A DNA stretch of 64,000 bases from Chitinophaga sp. Ak27 (GTDB lineage: Bacteria > Bacteroidota > Bacteroidia > Chitinophagales > Chitinophagaceae), in assembly GCF_012726295.1 (NCBI RefSeq), contig NZ_JABAOB010000002.1:744001-808000 (forward strand), written 5' to 3'. Positions 17,858 through 27,416 of this stretch are shown here, piece by piece. The notes below the pieces were generated by a model that worked only from the letters and a program-made list of their open reading frames with translations, searched no databases and was not told the DNA's origin. A program made the translations under genes and the position numbers. The first letter of the stretch is position 1, and the number at the start of each line of letters is the position of its first letter.

Positions 17858-20800
17858 ATGAACCAAACTAAATCGCTCCTAGGAGCCATGGCACTCCTAT
17901 GCCTGGTCTTCCTGTGTGCTACGCGGGTGTATGCACAGAACAAAATTAACGTTAAGGGCACCGTTACCGACTCCCTGGGAATGCCGCTACCAGGTGCAAC
18001 AGTCAGCGAAGACGGAAATGCAAAAAACGGAACAATTACCAAACAGGATGGTAAATTTGAAATTACTACTTCCAGCGGCGCCCGCATCAGGGTTACGATG
18101 ACTGGATTTCGTACCACTTATGCGGTAGCCGGTACATCTCCGCTTACCATCAGGTTGAGTGCTGCTACTACCGAATTAACAGATGTGGTGGTAGTAGGGT
18201 ATGGTACGCAGAAGCGCGCTAAAATGACATCCGCCGTTTCCTCTATGAGCGGAAAGGACATTGCGCTCATTCCTGCTACTAACCTCTCTAACACACTGGC
18301 GGGTCGTTTATCGGGAGTCTTTGTCAGTTCACCTACCGGTACCCCCGGTATTGGTTCAACGGTAAAAGTAAGATCGGCTTCTTCCTTTAGTAATAGCGCC
18401 GTGGAACCACTGTATGTAATTGACGGAGTAGTACGGGATAAGACCAGCTTCGATGCGTTGGATCCGAACGAAGTGGCCGATATCACCGTATTGAAAGATG
18501 CTGCTTCTGCAGCTATCTACGGTTCCCGTTCTTCCAATGGCGCTATCCTGGTTACGACTAAAACAGGTAAAAGCGGGGCAGCCGTTATCAATTTTAATGC
18601 TACCTATAATACGCAACGGGTGGGTGCATTGCCTAAGTACATGCCGGTAAAGGACGGCTTAAATTTATCGAAATCAGTGAATGGCGGTTTGAGTGATGAG
18701 GAAATTGCCTGGGTGCTAAAAAATAATCCCAATGGCGATAACTATTACAAGGAAGCATATACCAATCCTAACAGCCAGCACTATGCGTTGAGCGCTTCCG
18801 GTGGCAACGAGAAAATCAGGGGATATATAGGTGGATCCTATGTAAGCGAAAATGGCTTCCTGCCACAGGTAAACTATAAAAAGTATAACCTGCGCGGTAA
18901 CCTGGAGGCCAACCTGGTGAAAAATCTTACCCTCGGTTTAAACCTGAGCACCAGCTATGGTACCCGTAGCCGCTTCAACTTTACGTACGACTATGGCTCC
19001 GATGACCTGAATAATCTCTGGGGTAAGCTCCTGTACTGGGATGTATTCGCTAGTCCTTACATCAATGGTAAGCCCAATAATCCTGGTTGGTTAGGAAATC
19101 CTATAGAGATGATGAGAAATGGTGGATACTGGCATAACAGCAATCAACAGATAGACGCGCTCGTTACCGCCGAATACAAAATACCGTTTGTAAAAGGGCT
19201 GAGTGTAAAGGGTACTTATAGCAAAAACTTTGACAATAACTATATAAAGTCTTTTGCTAAAAAACAATTGTTGTATAATTTCAAGAAAACTGGTCCTAAT
19301 GGCCTGATATATAGCGACACACTGACCGGTACTACCATGAGTGGCGATCCGGGAACCCCGTACTTGTCAAATGCATATACAAGGGATAACAACTACCAGT
19401 TCAATACGCAGGTGAATTACGACAATACTTTTGGAAAGCATACGATAGGCGCTTTGTTTGTGTATGAGCAATTTGAAGGATTCAATAATGCGTTTGGCGT
19501 AACACGATATAATTTCCCACTGGTAGCGTCTGACCAGTTTTTATACACCAGTGCTAACAATGCAGATTGGTCAACAGGCGGTGGTGAAAAAGAGATCGGA
19601 AGATTATCCTATATCGGAAGAGTCAATTATGATTACGATGCCAAATACCTGTTCAGTGCCTCTGTTCGCAGAGATGGTTCTACCAACTTTGCACCTGCCA
19701 AAAGATGGGGGTGGTTCCCATCAGTATCTGGTGGCTGGGTAATTTCAAGAGAAGACTTTTTTAACTCATCAGCGGTAGGCCGTGCCGTTGATTTCTTAAA
19801 GCTGCGCGCATCCTATGCTACTACCGGTAACGACATCCTGGATAAAGATGATCCTAACAGCCGTTGGAGATGGATGGAGCAGTATATTATCCAGGGCAAC
19901 ACTTATTTCCTGGGCGCTAATGGTACCCCTGCGCCACTTTTGGCATATGGTGGTTTACCCAACAGTAACCTCACCTGGGAAAAATCAAATTCTGCCGGCT
20001 TTGGCATAGACGCTACCCTGTATAAGAACATCAGGTTCAGCTTTGATTATTGGAAACGTCAGTCTTATGACATCTTAGGATCCAGGATACTGGCCGTTCC
20101 CAACGAATTTGGAACTACCCTGCCTCCGGAAAACTACGGTAAGGTAAGTTCCCACGGTATTGAAATAGAGTTGGGATACAATAATACTATTGGCCGCAAT
20201 TTTAGCTACAATGTGAAAGGTATGTTTACCTATGCCGCCAATAAAGTAATCCGGAAAGATGTAGCAGCCAATACCCAGGACTACGCCAATCCTAACGGCA
20301 AACCTCTGAATTATGGAACCGGCTACCAGGCATTGGGTATTCTTCGTACACAAAAAGATCTCGACAATTTACCAGCAGGTTACACGATCAATGGTGTAGC
20401 ACCCGCATTGGGAGATATGTTATTTGCAGATATCAGCGGTCCCAATGGCAAACCTGATAATAAGGTGGACAGTTACGACCAGGTTGTGTTAGGTAACTAT
20501 TTCGGGGCAGATCATGCACCTATCAGCTATGGACTGAATGTTTCCTTATCATACAAAGGCTTTGCAATTGAAGCGTTGTTCTCCGGGCTCACCGGCTATA
20601 AGATCTCTTACAATGATGCCTGGGGCCGGAATTTCGGCGGCGGGGGGAAAGTACCTGCATACCATGCCGATTCCTGGACCACAGATAATCCAAATGGTAC
20701 TACGCCTAAAATATATCCATGGGGCGATCCTCATTCATATGGTTATACCTGGACATCCAATTTCAACGTATACAACGGTGGATTTTTACGGATGAAATAC

Positions 20801-20989
20801 CTGAACATCAATTATAGCCTGCCTAATGCTATCTTAAGTAAAGTGAAGATGAAAGATGTCAGGATATTTTTGGCAGGATCTAACCTGTTTAACATCACCA
20901 AATTTAAGTTGTATGATCCTGAGATAGCCCAGTTTATGAGCTATCCAACTACGAAGACCTTTACCGCAGGAATTGACATCCGGTTGTAG
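17858..20989 (+). CDS. SusC/RagA-family TonB-dependent receptor
   Basis: 1043 residues. Signal peptide ending at ATRVYAQ, then a carboxypeptidase-regulatory-like domain (VKGTVTDSLGMPLPGATV), the plug with PLYVIDGVVRDK and DAASAAIYGSRSSNGAILVT, and a beta-barrel. It has no STN domain, unlike the receptor at the right end of the window. It is followed after 32 bp by its SusD partner; the pair has no neighbouring enzymes or regulators, so the ligand cannot be guessed. Confidence 0.95.
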   Translation: MNQTKSLLGAMALLCLVFLCATRVYAQNKINVKGTVTDSLGMPLPGATVSEDGNAKNGTITKQDGKFEITTSSGARIRVTMTGFRTTYAVAGTSPLTIRLSAATTELTDVVVVGYGTQKRAKMTSAVSSMSGKDIALIPATNLSNTLAGRLSGVFVSSPTGTPGIGSTVKVRSASSFSNSAVEPLYVIDGVVRDKTSFDALDPNEVADITVLKDAASAAIYGSRSSNGAILVTTKTGKSGAAVINFNATYNTQRVGALPKYMPVKDGLNLSKSVNGGLSDEEIAWVLKNNPNGDNYYKEAYTNPNSQHYALSASGGNEKIRGYIGGSYVSENGFLPQVNYKKYNLRGNLEANLVKNLTLGLNLSTSYGTRSRFNFTYDYGSDDLNNLWGKLLYWDVFASPYINGKPNNPGWLGNPIEMMRNGGYWHNSNQQIDALVTAEYKIPFVKGLSVKGTYSKNFDNNYIKSFAKKQLLYNFKKTGPNGLIYSDTLTGTTMSGDPGTPYLSNAYTRDNNYQFNTQVNYDNTFGKHTIGALFVYEQFEGFNNAFGVTRYNFPLVASDQFLYTSANNADWSTGGGEKEIGRLSYIGRVNYDYDAKYLFSASVRRDGSTNFAPAKRWGWFPSVSGGWVISREDFFNSSAVGRAVDFLKLRASYATTGNDILDKDDPNSRWRWMEQYIIQGNTYFLGANGTPAPLLAYGGLPNSNLTWEKSNSAGFGIDATLYKNIRFSFDYWKRQSYDILGSRILAVPNEFGTTLPPENYGKVSSHGIEIELGYNNTIGRNFSYNVKGMFTYAANKVIRKDVAANTQDYANPNGKPLNYGTGYQALGILRTQKDLDNLPAGYTINGVAPALGDMLFADISGPNGKPDNKVDSYDQVVLGNYFGADHAPISYGLNVSLSYKGFAIEALFSGLTGYKISYNDAWGRNFGGGGKVPAYHADSWTTDNPNGTTPKIYPWGDPHSYGYTWTSNFNVYNGGFLRMKYLNINYSLPNAILSKVKMKDVRIFLAGSNLFNITKFKLYDPEIAQFMSYPTTKTFTAGIDIRL

Positions 20990-21021
20990 AAATGTGTGTT
21001 TACATTAAAAGATTAGAAAAA

Positions 21022-22764
21022 ATGAAGAACAAAATAAATACCGCGATACTCGCCGTCCTGACGCCGTTTTTATTAGCCGGCTGCAGCAAGGTGCTTGATA
21101 AAACCAACCTGTCTGCGGTTGGTCCTGACCAGGTATGGTCGGATGTAAATATGGCCACCGCTTATTTAAACCAGATTTATTCCAACCTGATGCCGGGAAA
21201 TACGTCTGGCAGCGGTAACGGAACAGATGAGGGCGTACCTTATCAAAAGCAAACCAACGATTGGTTCAGAGGCACTGCTACCTTCGATTCCAGAAATATC
21301 TTTTCGAGATACACGCCGATAAGAACCATCAATATTTTGCTCGGTAATATTGATAAAGCGGCTTTCAGCCAGGCAGATAAAGATAAAATTAAAGGGCAGG
21401 CGCTGTTTTGGAGAGCCTGGGCGTATCATGACCTGGTAAGCAGCTATGGTGGGGTACCCCTGATCCTGGAAGCGCAGCCGCCTACCTCTGATTTGACTGC
21501 GCTGCAACGCCCGCGGAGCAAAACCTCCGAGTGTGTAACGCAGATTTTAAAAGATCTCGATGATGCGATTGCATTATTGCCCGATGCTTTTACCGGCGAT
21601 GATATGGGTCGGGTAGATAAAGGAGTAGCCATGGCCTTTAAGGGAAGAGTGCTGTTGTTTTATGCCAGCCCCTTATTTAATGGCTTAGGTGGAATTGCTT
21701 CCTGGCAAAAGGCGTTCGAAGCCAACAAAGCTGCTAAAGAGTTCCTGGATGCACGCGGAAAAGGACTATACGCCCCCTACAGCAAAATATGGGACGATGA
21801 GTTGAATAAGGAGGTGGTAATGGTACACCGCTTCAATTATCCGCAGGCAACTTATTTTCAAGGCGGCCTGATGCCGTTGAACTGGTCTAAGGATGACGTA
21901 GGATATGACCGGCCATCATTGGAATTAGTCAATGCTTTCCCGATGAAAGACGGCTCCGCCTGGGAAGCACAGACAAGAAGCTACGATACCTTGTTTGCCA
22001 ACAGGGACGACCGTTTCTATGCCAATATCTACTACAATGGCGCGCCTAATCAATATTTAAAAGGGATGCGCGATGATAAGACTTACCTGTGGACGTATTT
22101 TACCAGCATCACGGCTTACAGCGGCGCCACCGGACTGGAAGGGGTACACAACTCCGTTACCCAGGACCCGTTATGGTCTAATTCCAGCTTTTACCGTATC
22201 AAGGCCATTGATAAAACCATTGATAAAGGCACGGTATACAATGCTGCGGTTGACTGGATTGAAATCCGTTATGCAGAAGTGTTGATGAACTATGGCGAAT
22301 GCGCCAATGAAGTAGGCAATACCGCAGTCGCATTGGATGTATTAAAGCAAATCAGGTCCCGTGCAGGCGTTTTGCCCGGTACGTTGGGCAATTATGGCAT
22401 TACAGCTGCCACCCAGCCAGATATCCGTAAATTGATGCAGAAAGAACGTTTCGTAGAATTCTGCTTTGAAAATAAACGCATGAACGATTTACGCCGCTGG
22501 AAGATGTTTGATTACTTAAGAGCACTTCCGCAGCGCCACGGTATTGCCGTATTGCTGAAGGCTGGTCAGCCAGATGTTACGCCGCTGTCAGATATCAATA
22601 CCGTATGGAACAGGTTTACTTCCACTGTCATCGCCACGGATGCAGTAGACATTGCTATTAAAGATCAGTATTATATTTACGGTATTCCTAAAACTATTTT
22701 AGACCGTAATCCCCTGTTTAAACAAAATAACAACTGGGGAGGCGATTTCGATCCTATGCAATAA
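21022..22764 (+). CDS. SusD/RagB-family nutrient-binding outer-membrane lipoprotein
   Basis: 580 residues from the ATG at 21022 (MKNKINTAILAVLTPFLLAG then Cys21, a clean lipobox); an ATG at 20992 directly behind the SusC stop would add ten residues before the signal peptide. SusD features include the helical segments QALFWRAWAYHDLVSSYGGV and WIEIRYAEVLMNYGECANE and the C-terminal QKERFVEFCFENKRMNDLRR. It should cap the SusC channel encoded just upstream. Confidence 0.95.
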   Translation: MKNKINTAILAVLTPFLLAGCSKVLDKTNLSAVGPDQVWSDVNMATAYLNQIYSNLMPGNTSGSGNGTDEGVPYQKQTNDWFRGTATFDSRNIFSRYTPIRTINILLGNIDKAAFSQADKDKIKGQALFWRAWAYHDLVSSYGGVPLILEAQPPTSDLTALQRPRSKTSECVTQILKDLDDAIALLPDAFTGDDMGRVDKGVAMAFKGRVLLFYASPLFNGLGGIASWQKAFEANKAAKEFLDARGKGLYAPYSKIWDDELNKEVVMVHRFNYPQATYFQGGLMPLNWSKDDVGYDRPSLELVNAFPMKDGSAWEAQTRSYDTLFANRDDRFYANIYYNGAPNQYLKGMRDDKTYLWTYFTSITAYSGATGLEGVHNSVTQDPLWSNSSFYRIKAIDKTIDKGTVYNAAVDWIEIRYAEVLMNYGECANEVGNTAVALDVLKQIRSRAGVLPGTLGNYGITAATQPDIRKLMQKERFVEFCFENKRMNDLRRWKMFDYLRALPQRHGIAVLLKAGQPDVTPLSDINTVWNRFTSTVIATDAVDIAIKDQYYIYGIPKTILDRNPLFKQNNNWGGDFDPMQ

Positions 22765-22795
22765 ATAGTCGTTAATGTGATTTGACCGTTACAGT

Positions 22796-22832
22796 AAAGA
22801 CAGGGGCGCCTCATGTGCGCCCCTGTCTTTTT
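22796..22832 (+). terminator. Strong rho-independent terminator after SusCD
   Basis: Perfect 14-bp stem (AAAGACAGGGGCGC, 22796-22809, with its complement at 22817-22830), 7-base loop and a T run to 22832. Confidence 0.92.
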
Positions 22833-23203
22833 ATGGGGAGTTGGTAAATCTAACAATTGGAATTTTCTCTTAATAGAATAAAAAAACTCATGTTTTGTGT
22901 GAATCTTCTTTGTTTGTTTAATTCAATATATGACTTGTGAATCCATGAAAGGGTAGTCATCACACTTAAATGAAACGGCTATATGAAATAAAAAAAGAAT
23001 TGTCTCGTATGTCAATACTGTAAAGGGTTATATAGAATTGTAAGGCTGTAAAACACAGCCGTTTTATTACGTTTGTATAATACGTTGGCACAGCGTTTGC
23101 AAAGTGCCCCATGTTCTAACTCAGGTACCCGATGTTATGTTGAACCCACTATTATATGCCGTAGTGCGAAATTGATTTATTATTTAACCCGATTCATTTT
23201 ATT
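22833..23203. other. 371-bp intergenic region upstream of the OmpA-family gene
   Basis: AT-rich spacer. It contains a small hairpin (GGCTGT 23044-23049 with ACAGCC 23055-23060, followed by GTTTTATT), a sigma-54-like promoter at 23085-23101, and about 100 bp of leader before the ATG. No other gene seen. Confidence 0.6.
23085..23101 (+). promoter_or_regulatory. Sigma-54 (RpoN) type -24/-12 promoter
   Basis: TTGGCAC, then five bases AGCGT, then TTGCA. This fits the sigma-54 consensus TTGGCACRNNNNTTGCW at every defined position, with GG and GC elements at the required spacing. It lies about 103 bp upstream of the OmpA-family start. Sigma-54 promoters need an enhancer-binding activator; none is encoded nearby. 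Confidence 0.7.
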
Positions 23204-24604
23204 ATGACGACGTTTACAAAATTCAGGAAGTCGCTTTTGATGGCTTCTTCGGCTTTAGCATTGACAGGAACAGCATTTGCACAGGATAGCACCCATAAAG
23301 TTGACCGTGTAACCCCGTTTAATGGTGTAAAAGATTACCGCACCTGGTCTGTAGGTGCTTGGGGTGGCGGCTCGGGAGCATTCGGTCCGTTTGGTGGTCC
23401 CTACTACTTCAACAACTTTGACTTAAAGAATACTGGTTTGGTGTACGGCGCTTATGTTAAAAAGCAAATCTTTCACAACTTCGGCCTGCAGGCCGACTTC
23501 CTGAAAGGGCAGGTGAAAGGTACTACCAAAGGTTCCCAGGCATTAACTAATATTGTCGGTACACCTATGGCAACAGGAGGTATCAACGAATTTAAGACGG
23601 ATATCGACTGGGCTGCTTCCGTGAGTGGCGTGTTTAGCCTGGGCAGTATCAACTGGATCAATAAACAGAGCTATATCATACCATATGTGTCAGCCGGTGC
23701 GGGTGCTATCGCCTTTAAACCAACGGCTGTTGCTACCGATGGTACACAAATCGCCGTATTAAATTCCGATGGTAGCAAAACACATCGCGAATTATATATC
23801 CCGGTAGGCGTAGGTGCTAAGTTTAATGTGGCTCGTGGCGTAAATATAGATCTGGGTTACAACGTAAATTTTGTCAACAGTAAAGTATTTGACGGTGTAA
23901 ACAGCGGTAATAAAGATAAATTTTCAACCGCGCGTTTAGGGGTGGAATTTGCCCTTGGCAGCAAAAAGAAACCACAATTAGCAGTAGTAAATCCGGCTGC
24001 GCAGGTAGCGATGGATTTATGGGATAAGAATGCAGCCCTGAAAAGCTCACTGGAAGCAAGCGATGCACAGAACAAAGCTGCTATCGCAGGACTGAAACAG
24101 GAAATTGCTGATATGAAAACAGACTCCGATGGCGATGGCGTACCTGATTTCCTGGATAAATGCCCGAATACGCCTGCCGGTACTAAGGTAGATGGCGCCG
24201 GTTGCCCGCTGCCCACTCCCGTACAGGTGGTAAAAGAGAAGATCATCGTAACGGAAGCCGATAGGAAAGTAGTGAAAGATGCGATCGATAACCTGGAATT
24301 TGACCTGGGCAAAGCCACCATCAGACCTACTTCTTATGCTAGCCTGGATAGGGTAGCCAGCTTACTGGTAGAGAAAAACTTCAGCCTGAAACTCGCAGGT
24401 CATACCGATAATACCGGTTCTGCTACTACCAACATGCGTTTATCTAAAGAACGTGCCGAGGCTATCAAGGCCTACCTGGTATCTAAAGGCGCTAACGCTT
24501 CAAGGATCGAAGCTACCGGTTACGGTTCTACGCAGCCAATTGCTTCCAACAAAACAGCGGCTGGCCGTCAGCAAAACAGACGGGTGGAGTTTACTTTGTA
24601 TTAA
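23204..24604 (+). CDS. OmpA-family outer-membrane protein with thrombospondin type 3 repeat
   Basis: 466 residues. Signal peptide ending TGTAFAQ, then an eight-strand-like N-terminal barrel region (to about residue 250), a short helical linker with DAQNKAAIAGLKQEIADMK, a calcium-binding TSP3 repeat DSDGDGVPDFLDKCPN near residue 306, and a C-terminal OmpA peptidoglycan-binding domain (LAGHTDNTGS, RLSKERAEAIKAYL, GYGSTQP, NRRVEFTLY). Such proteins tie the outer membrane to peptidoglycan. It is monocistronic, with a sigma-54-like promoter upstream and a terminator downstream. Confidence 0.94.
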   Translation: MTTFTKFRKSLLMASSALALTGTAFAQDSTHKVDRVTPFNGVKDYRTWSVGAWGGGSGAFGPFGGPYYFNNFDLKNTGLVYGAYVKKQIFHNFGLQADFLKGQVKGTTKGSQALTNIVGTPMATGGINEFKTDIDWAASVSGVFSLGSINWINKQSYIIPYVSAGAGAIAFKPTAVATDGTQIAVLNSDGSKTHRELYIPVGVGAKFNVARGVNIDLGYNVNFVNSKVFDGVNSGNKDKFSTARLGVEFALGSKKKPQLAVVNPAAQVAMDLWDKNAALKSSLEASDAQNKAAIAGLKQEIADMKTDSDGDGVPDFLDKCPNTPAGTKVDGAGCPLPTPVQVVKEKIIVTEADRKVVKDAIDNLEFDLGKATIRPTSYASLDRVASLLVEKNFSLKLAGHTDNTGSATTNMRLSKERAEAIKAYLVSKGANASRIEATGYGSTQPIASNKTAAGRQQNRRVEFTLY

Positions 24605-24627
24605 TTCGTTTTTATTTTCGATAAAGC

Positions 24628-24653
24628 AGCAGCCCCTGGTGGGCTGCTTTTTT
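24628..24653 (+). terminator. Terminator of the OmpA-family gene
   Basis: GCAGCCC (24629-24635) and GGGCTGC (24641-24647) with a 5-base loop; flanking A and T add to the stem and a T run follows to 24653. Confidence 0.85.
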
Positions 24654-24668
24654 ATATAAGATGCCTAA

Positions 24669-24702
24669 GAAAGGCCTCTCTGCTATGGCAGAAAGGCCTT
24701 TT
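24669..24702 (-). terminator. Terminator of the lipocalin-like gene
   Basis: AAAGGCC arm at 24670-24676 pairs with GGCCTTT at 24695-24701, continued by TCTGC/GCAGA with one bulge. It lies just behind the stop of the minus-strand gene at 24707 and on the minus strand runs into TTTC. Confidence 0.7.
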
Positions 24703-24706
24703 AAAA

Positions 24707-25156
24707 TTACTGTTTTACCATCGTAAACGTATATTTATCCCCCTGTACCAACACATTCTCCGTTACATATACCATCGTTTTGCAATCGAAGCTCGTTATT
24801 GTACCTTTTAATATCCCATTACTCGTCAAAGTATTTCCTTTTAAAGCCCAGGTGCCATGTTCATTACCGGAAGGATTGCAAACCGTACCCTGGTCTTTAA
24901 AATCATAGATGCCGTCGCTTTTCAGGATAATGATATCATCTTTTTCACAAGGTTCCCAGGAGTCTGTTTCTTCTACCGGTGTGGTGCTGGTACTCGATTT
25001 ATACTGTAGGGAGGTGAGCTTATAGGTACCGGAAATGTTTACCATATTCACGCTGCAGGTGGGGGTGGGGGCACTGCTTTTTTCCTTTTTACAGGAAAAA
25101 AGTAAACTGCCTGCTACTAATACCATTAAGGCCCATTTCGTTGTAATTGTTGTCAT
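24707..25156 (-). CDS. Lipocalin-like lipoprotein
   Basis: 149 residues with lipobox GSLLFSC (Cys about residue 22) followed by a Lys/Ser-rich linker. The mature part has strands and spacing typical of small Bacteroidota lipocalin-like proteins: ISGTYKLTSLQYKSS, DDIIILKSDGIYDFKDQG, HGTWALKGNTLTS and a closing YTFTMVKQ. Such proteins are outer-membrane anchored and of unknown ligand. Standing alone, convergent with the OmpA gene. Confidence 0.8.
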   Translation of the reverse strand: MTTITTKWALMVLVAGSLLFSCKKEKSSAPTPTCSVNMVNISGTYKLTSLQYKSSTSTTPVEETDSWEPCEKDDIIILKSDGIYDFKDQGTVCNPSGNEHGTWALKGNTLTSNGILKGTITSFDCKTMVYVTENVLVQGDKYTFTMVKQ

Positions 25157-25316
25157 ACATATTGCTTAAGTAGGTGAAAAACTATTGTTTGATAGTAGTA
25201 CCTCCTCCAGGAATCAAATGGTTGGGAAAAAATAAAAAATATTTTTTTGCCCGTTACCCAACCTTTGCCTAAGAATAGAGGTATTAGTGGTGAGGGAGGT
25301 GGGTATAGGACTCTTA

Positions 25317-25348
25317 TTTGATGATTATCAATAATGTGAATACATTCG
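25317..25348 (+). promoter_or_regulatory. Putative promoter upstream of the lipoprotein/sigma gene group
   Basis: TTTG (25317-25320), 20 bp, TACATTCG (25341-25348): Bacteroidota promoter pattern with one mismatch in the -7 box, 46 bp before the ATG at 25395. Confidence 0.45.
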
Positions 25349-25394
25349 ATCTCCAGGAAACAATGCATAAATAACCGATGATATTCAAAGTAAA

Positions 25395-26219
25395 ATGAGA
25401 AATGCAGTATTAATGATGGGAATCGCCTGCCTGATGGGATGTGGCACTTCTATGAAATTAGCCGTTCCTGATGCCTTTAAACAGCAGGCTACTATGCAAC
25501 ATGTAGATGGCGCAAGAGGGAATAAGATGTCGTTCGCCAATATCAGCACGTCGGAAATTACAAGAGGGGTGCATGTAAGCTACCCCGGCTGGGGCGGCCG
25601 TGCCTTCTTCCTGCAAAACCTGATATTGAATAAATATGGTATACAGAAAAATGAAACCGTAGAGAAGGAGAAAGCCAGGTTCCGATACACCATAACAGAC
25701 GGGAAGAATACCCTCGAAGTATATGCCAACGAGAAGCAGGTGACCAAGAAACTGGAGTACCAGTTAATCAAAGAAACCGGTTACTTCAGTAGTTTTGAGC
25801 AATTACAGCATTATCAATACATTTTCTCAGCCATTATCGGTACCGGCAATATGCCAGGGCGTAACAACTGGGAGTTGATGATGACGAATATATACGACCG
25901 GGAAGCAGAACACGACCCCAACCCATTCGCGTACGCAAAGCAGGAAGACAACGGGCTGGCCACCAATGGAAGGGATACAATTTATATTAACCCGTTGAGC
26001 ATCCGGAAAACCGAGTTGAGTAATGGCAAAACCGGCAAGCTGCCTTTTAAACTGCTATCCGGTTACGAGCTTAGCAACAGCGATGGCGTAGTGGCTATTG
26101 TAGATATGATCGACCGCAACGTCTGGTTTTACAATGAGCTGGAGCCGATGGAAAAATTAAATATCAGCGCCATCGCCACGGCTATGTTTGCACGGAAAGT
26201 CCACGACGCAAAATGGTAA
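25395..26219 (+). CDS. Lipoprotein of unknown function
   Basis: 274 residues. The N-terminus MRNAVLMMGIACLMGCGTSM is a lipoprotein signal with Cys at residue 16. I recognise no domain in the mature part, which is mixed charged and hydrophobic with no repeats or membrane helices. The central part YTITDGKNTLEVYANEKQ and the C-terminal GVVAIVDMIDRNVWFYNELE suggest a compact beta-rich fold. It is followed by the sigma-factor gene after about 50 bp on the same strand, so it may belong to the same transcript or be a target of the sigma factor. Confidence 0.8.
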   Translation: MRNAVLMMGIACLMGCGTSMKLAVPDAFKQQATMQHVDGARGNKMSFANISTSEITRGVHVSYPGWGGRAFFLQNLILNKYGIQKNETVEKEKARFRYTITDGKNTLEVYANEKQVTKKLEYQLIKETGYFSSFEQLQHYQYIFSAIIGTGNMPGRNNWELMMTNIYDREAEHDPNPFAYAKQEDNGLATNGRDTIYINPLSIRKTELSNGKTGKLPFKLLSGYELSNSDGVVAIVDMIDRNVWFYNELEPMEKLNISAIATAMFARKVHDAKW

Positions 26220-26271
26220 TAACCATCAGCCCGGAAAAGTGAGGTATCAGTATTAAACGATTCGATAGTTC

Positions 26272-26805
26272 CTGGAACAAGAGTTACATCATATCATCAT
26301 CGAATGCCGCAGTGGCAACAGGAGAGCGCAGGAGCAGCTATACCGGCAGCTCTATGGCTTTGCAATGGCTATTGCCATACGCTATGCCGCCGATACCCAC
26401 GAGGCGGCAGATATCCTGACGCAGGCATTTGTAAAGATGTTCCGGAGCATTCATACATTCGATGATACCAAAGGGAATTTCCATGGCTGGCTAAAGCGGA
26501 TCATCATCAACGAATCGCTGGACCATATCAAGCAGCGGAGCCGGTTTTCCAGCCTGGAACTGGACACGGTAGAAGAACCGGTGGTGAATAATGACATCAT
26601 TGAGAAAACAGATGCGGCGGCTATCCTGGAGCTGGTAAGGCAGCTGCCGCCTGCTACCCACGCTGTATTTGTGCTATACGCCATCGACGGCTACACGCAT
26701 AAAGAAATTGGCGGGCAGCTCGGAATTAGTGAAGGCACCAGCAAATGGCACCTGAGTGAGGCAAGAAAAATTCTTCAACAGAAAATAACAGCGATTAAAA
26801 ATTAG
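26272..26805 (+). CDS. ECF-type RNA polymerase sigma factor, atypical start codon
   Basis: Sigma-70 region 2 (AADILTQAFVKMFRSIHTFD, then GWLKRIIINESLDHIKQ) and region 4 (LPPATHAVFVLYAIDGYTHK, then IGGQLGISEGTSKWHL) are clear. The first ATG in frame is 26365, but family-like sequence continues upstream of it (LEQELHHIIIECRSGNRRAQ and then EQLYRQLYGFA), right back to a TAG at 26266-26268. The only near-standard start in that stretch is CTG at 26272, which I use; it gives 177 residues. Starting at 26365 would remove the first helix of region 2. The downstream gene overlaps by one base and encodes a membrane protein, as expected for a sigma/anti-sigma pair. Confidence 0.82.
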   Translation: MEQELHHIIIECRSGNRRAQEQLYRQLYGFAMAIAIRYAADTHEAADILTQAFVKMFRSIHTFDDTKGNFHGWLKRIIINESLDHIKQRSRFSSLELDTVEEPVVNNDIIEKTDAAAILELVRQLPPATHAVFVLYAIDGYTHKEIGGQLGISEGTSKWHLSEARKILQQKITAIKN

Positions 26806-27416
26806 TGAATAACATCACACCATACGAGAAATTAATAGCAGCAAAGCTGGAAGAGATGCCTGTGCCAGATATGGCAGACAGCATCTGGGCCAGTATTGAC
26901 ATGCAATTGGATGCCGTAGTGGATACGCCTAAAGAAAATCCTGTTCACCCATTTAAAATAAATACAAAAGGCTGGTTCATCATCGCCGGCATTGCCCTGC
27001 TCATCGGGGCCATATGGTGGTATATACACAGCCAGTCAGCAGCAAATAAAACAGTGACCCCAACACCTGTACCGGAAAAAACAGCCCCGGTACCCATTGC
27101 CCCGGCCGATAGTTCTTCTCTGTACCCACTGCCGCGGAAAGGAACTGCACTGCCGCTTCCCCCGGTAATGAAAAAAGATAGTATATCCGTGATCGATAAA
27201 TTGCCCCAACAACCGCCGGTAGATTCCATCCAGGTACAACTGGTACCGGCTATCCGGGTAGATTCGCCTGAAGCAAAGGATAACCGGCCGCAGGAACGGG
27301 TTTTTGATTCTATCTATCTATTACCCACCCACAAAAAGCCCAGGGGCGTAAAAGGCATTACGCCCAACGATTACCGGATATCGGTGCAAAAAGACTCCAC
27401 CCATAAACAACCTTAA
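26805..27416 (+). CDS. Single-pass membrane protein, probable anti-sigma-type partner
   Basis: 203 residues starting at a GTG whose first G is the last base of the sigma-gene stop, so the two are translationally coupled. The N-terminal ~48 residues are cytoplasmic (LEEMPVPDMADSIWASIDMQ, a segment also seen at the start of Bacteroidota anti-sigma-like proteins), followed by one membrane helix (GWFIIAGIALLIGAIWWYI) and a Pro/Lys-rich periplasmic tail. I infer that the cytoplasmic part holds the sigma factor at the membrane; no zinc motif is visible, so this is based on layout rather than a recognised domain. Confidence 0.75.
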   Translation: MNNITPYEKLIAAKLEEMPVPDMADSIWASIDMQLDAVVDTPKENPVHPFKINTKGWFIIAGIALLIGAIWWYIHSQSAANKTVTPTPVPEKTAPVPIAPADSSSLYPLPRKGTALPLPPVMKKDSISVIDKLPQQPPVDSIQVQLVPAIRVDSPEAKDNRPQERVFDSIYLLPTHKKPRGVKGITPNDYRISVQKDSTHKQP

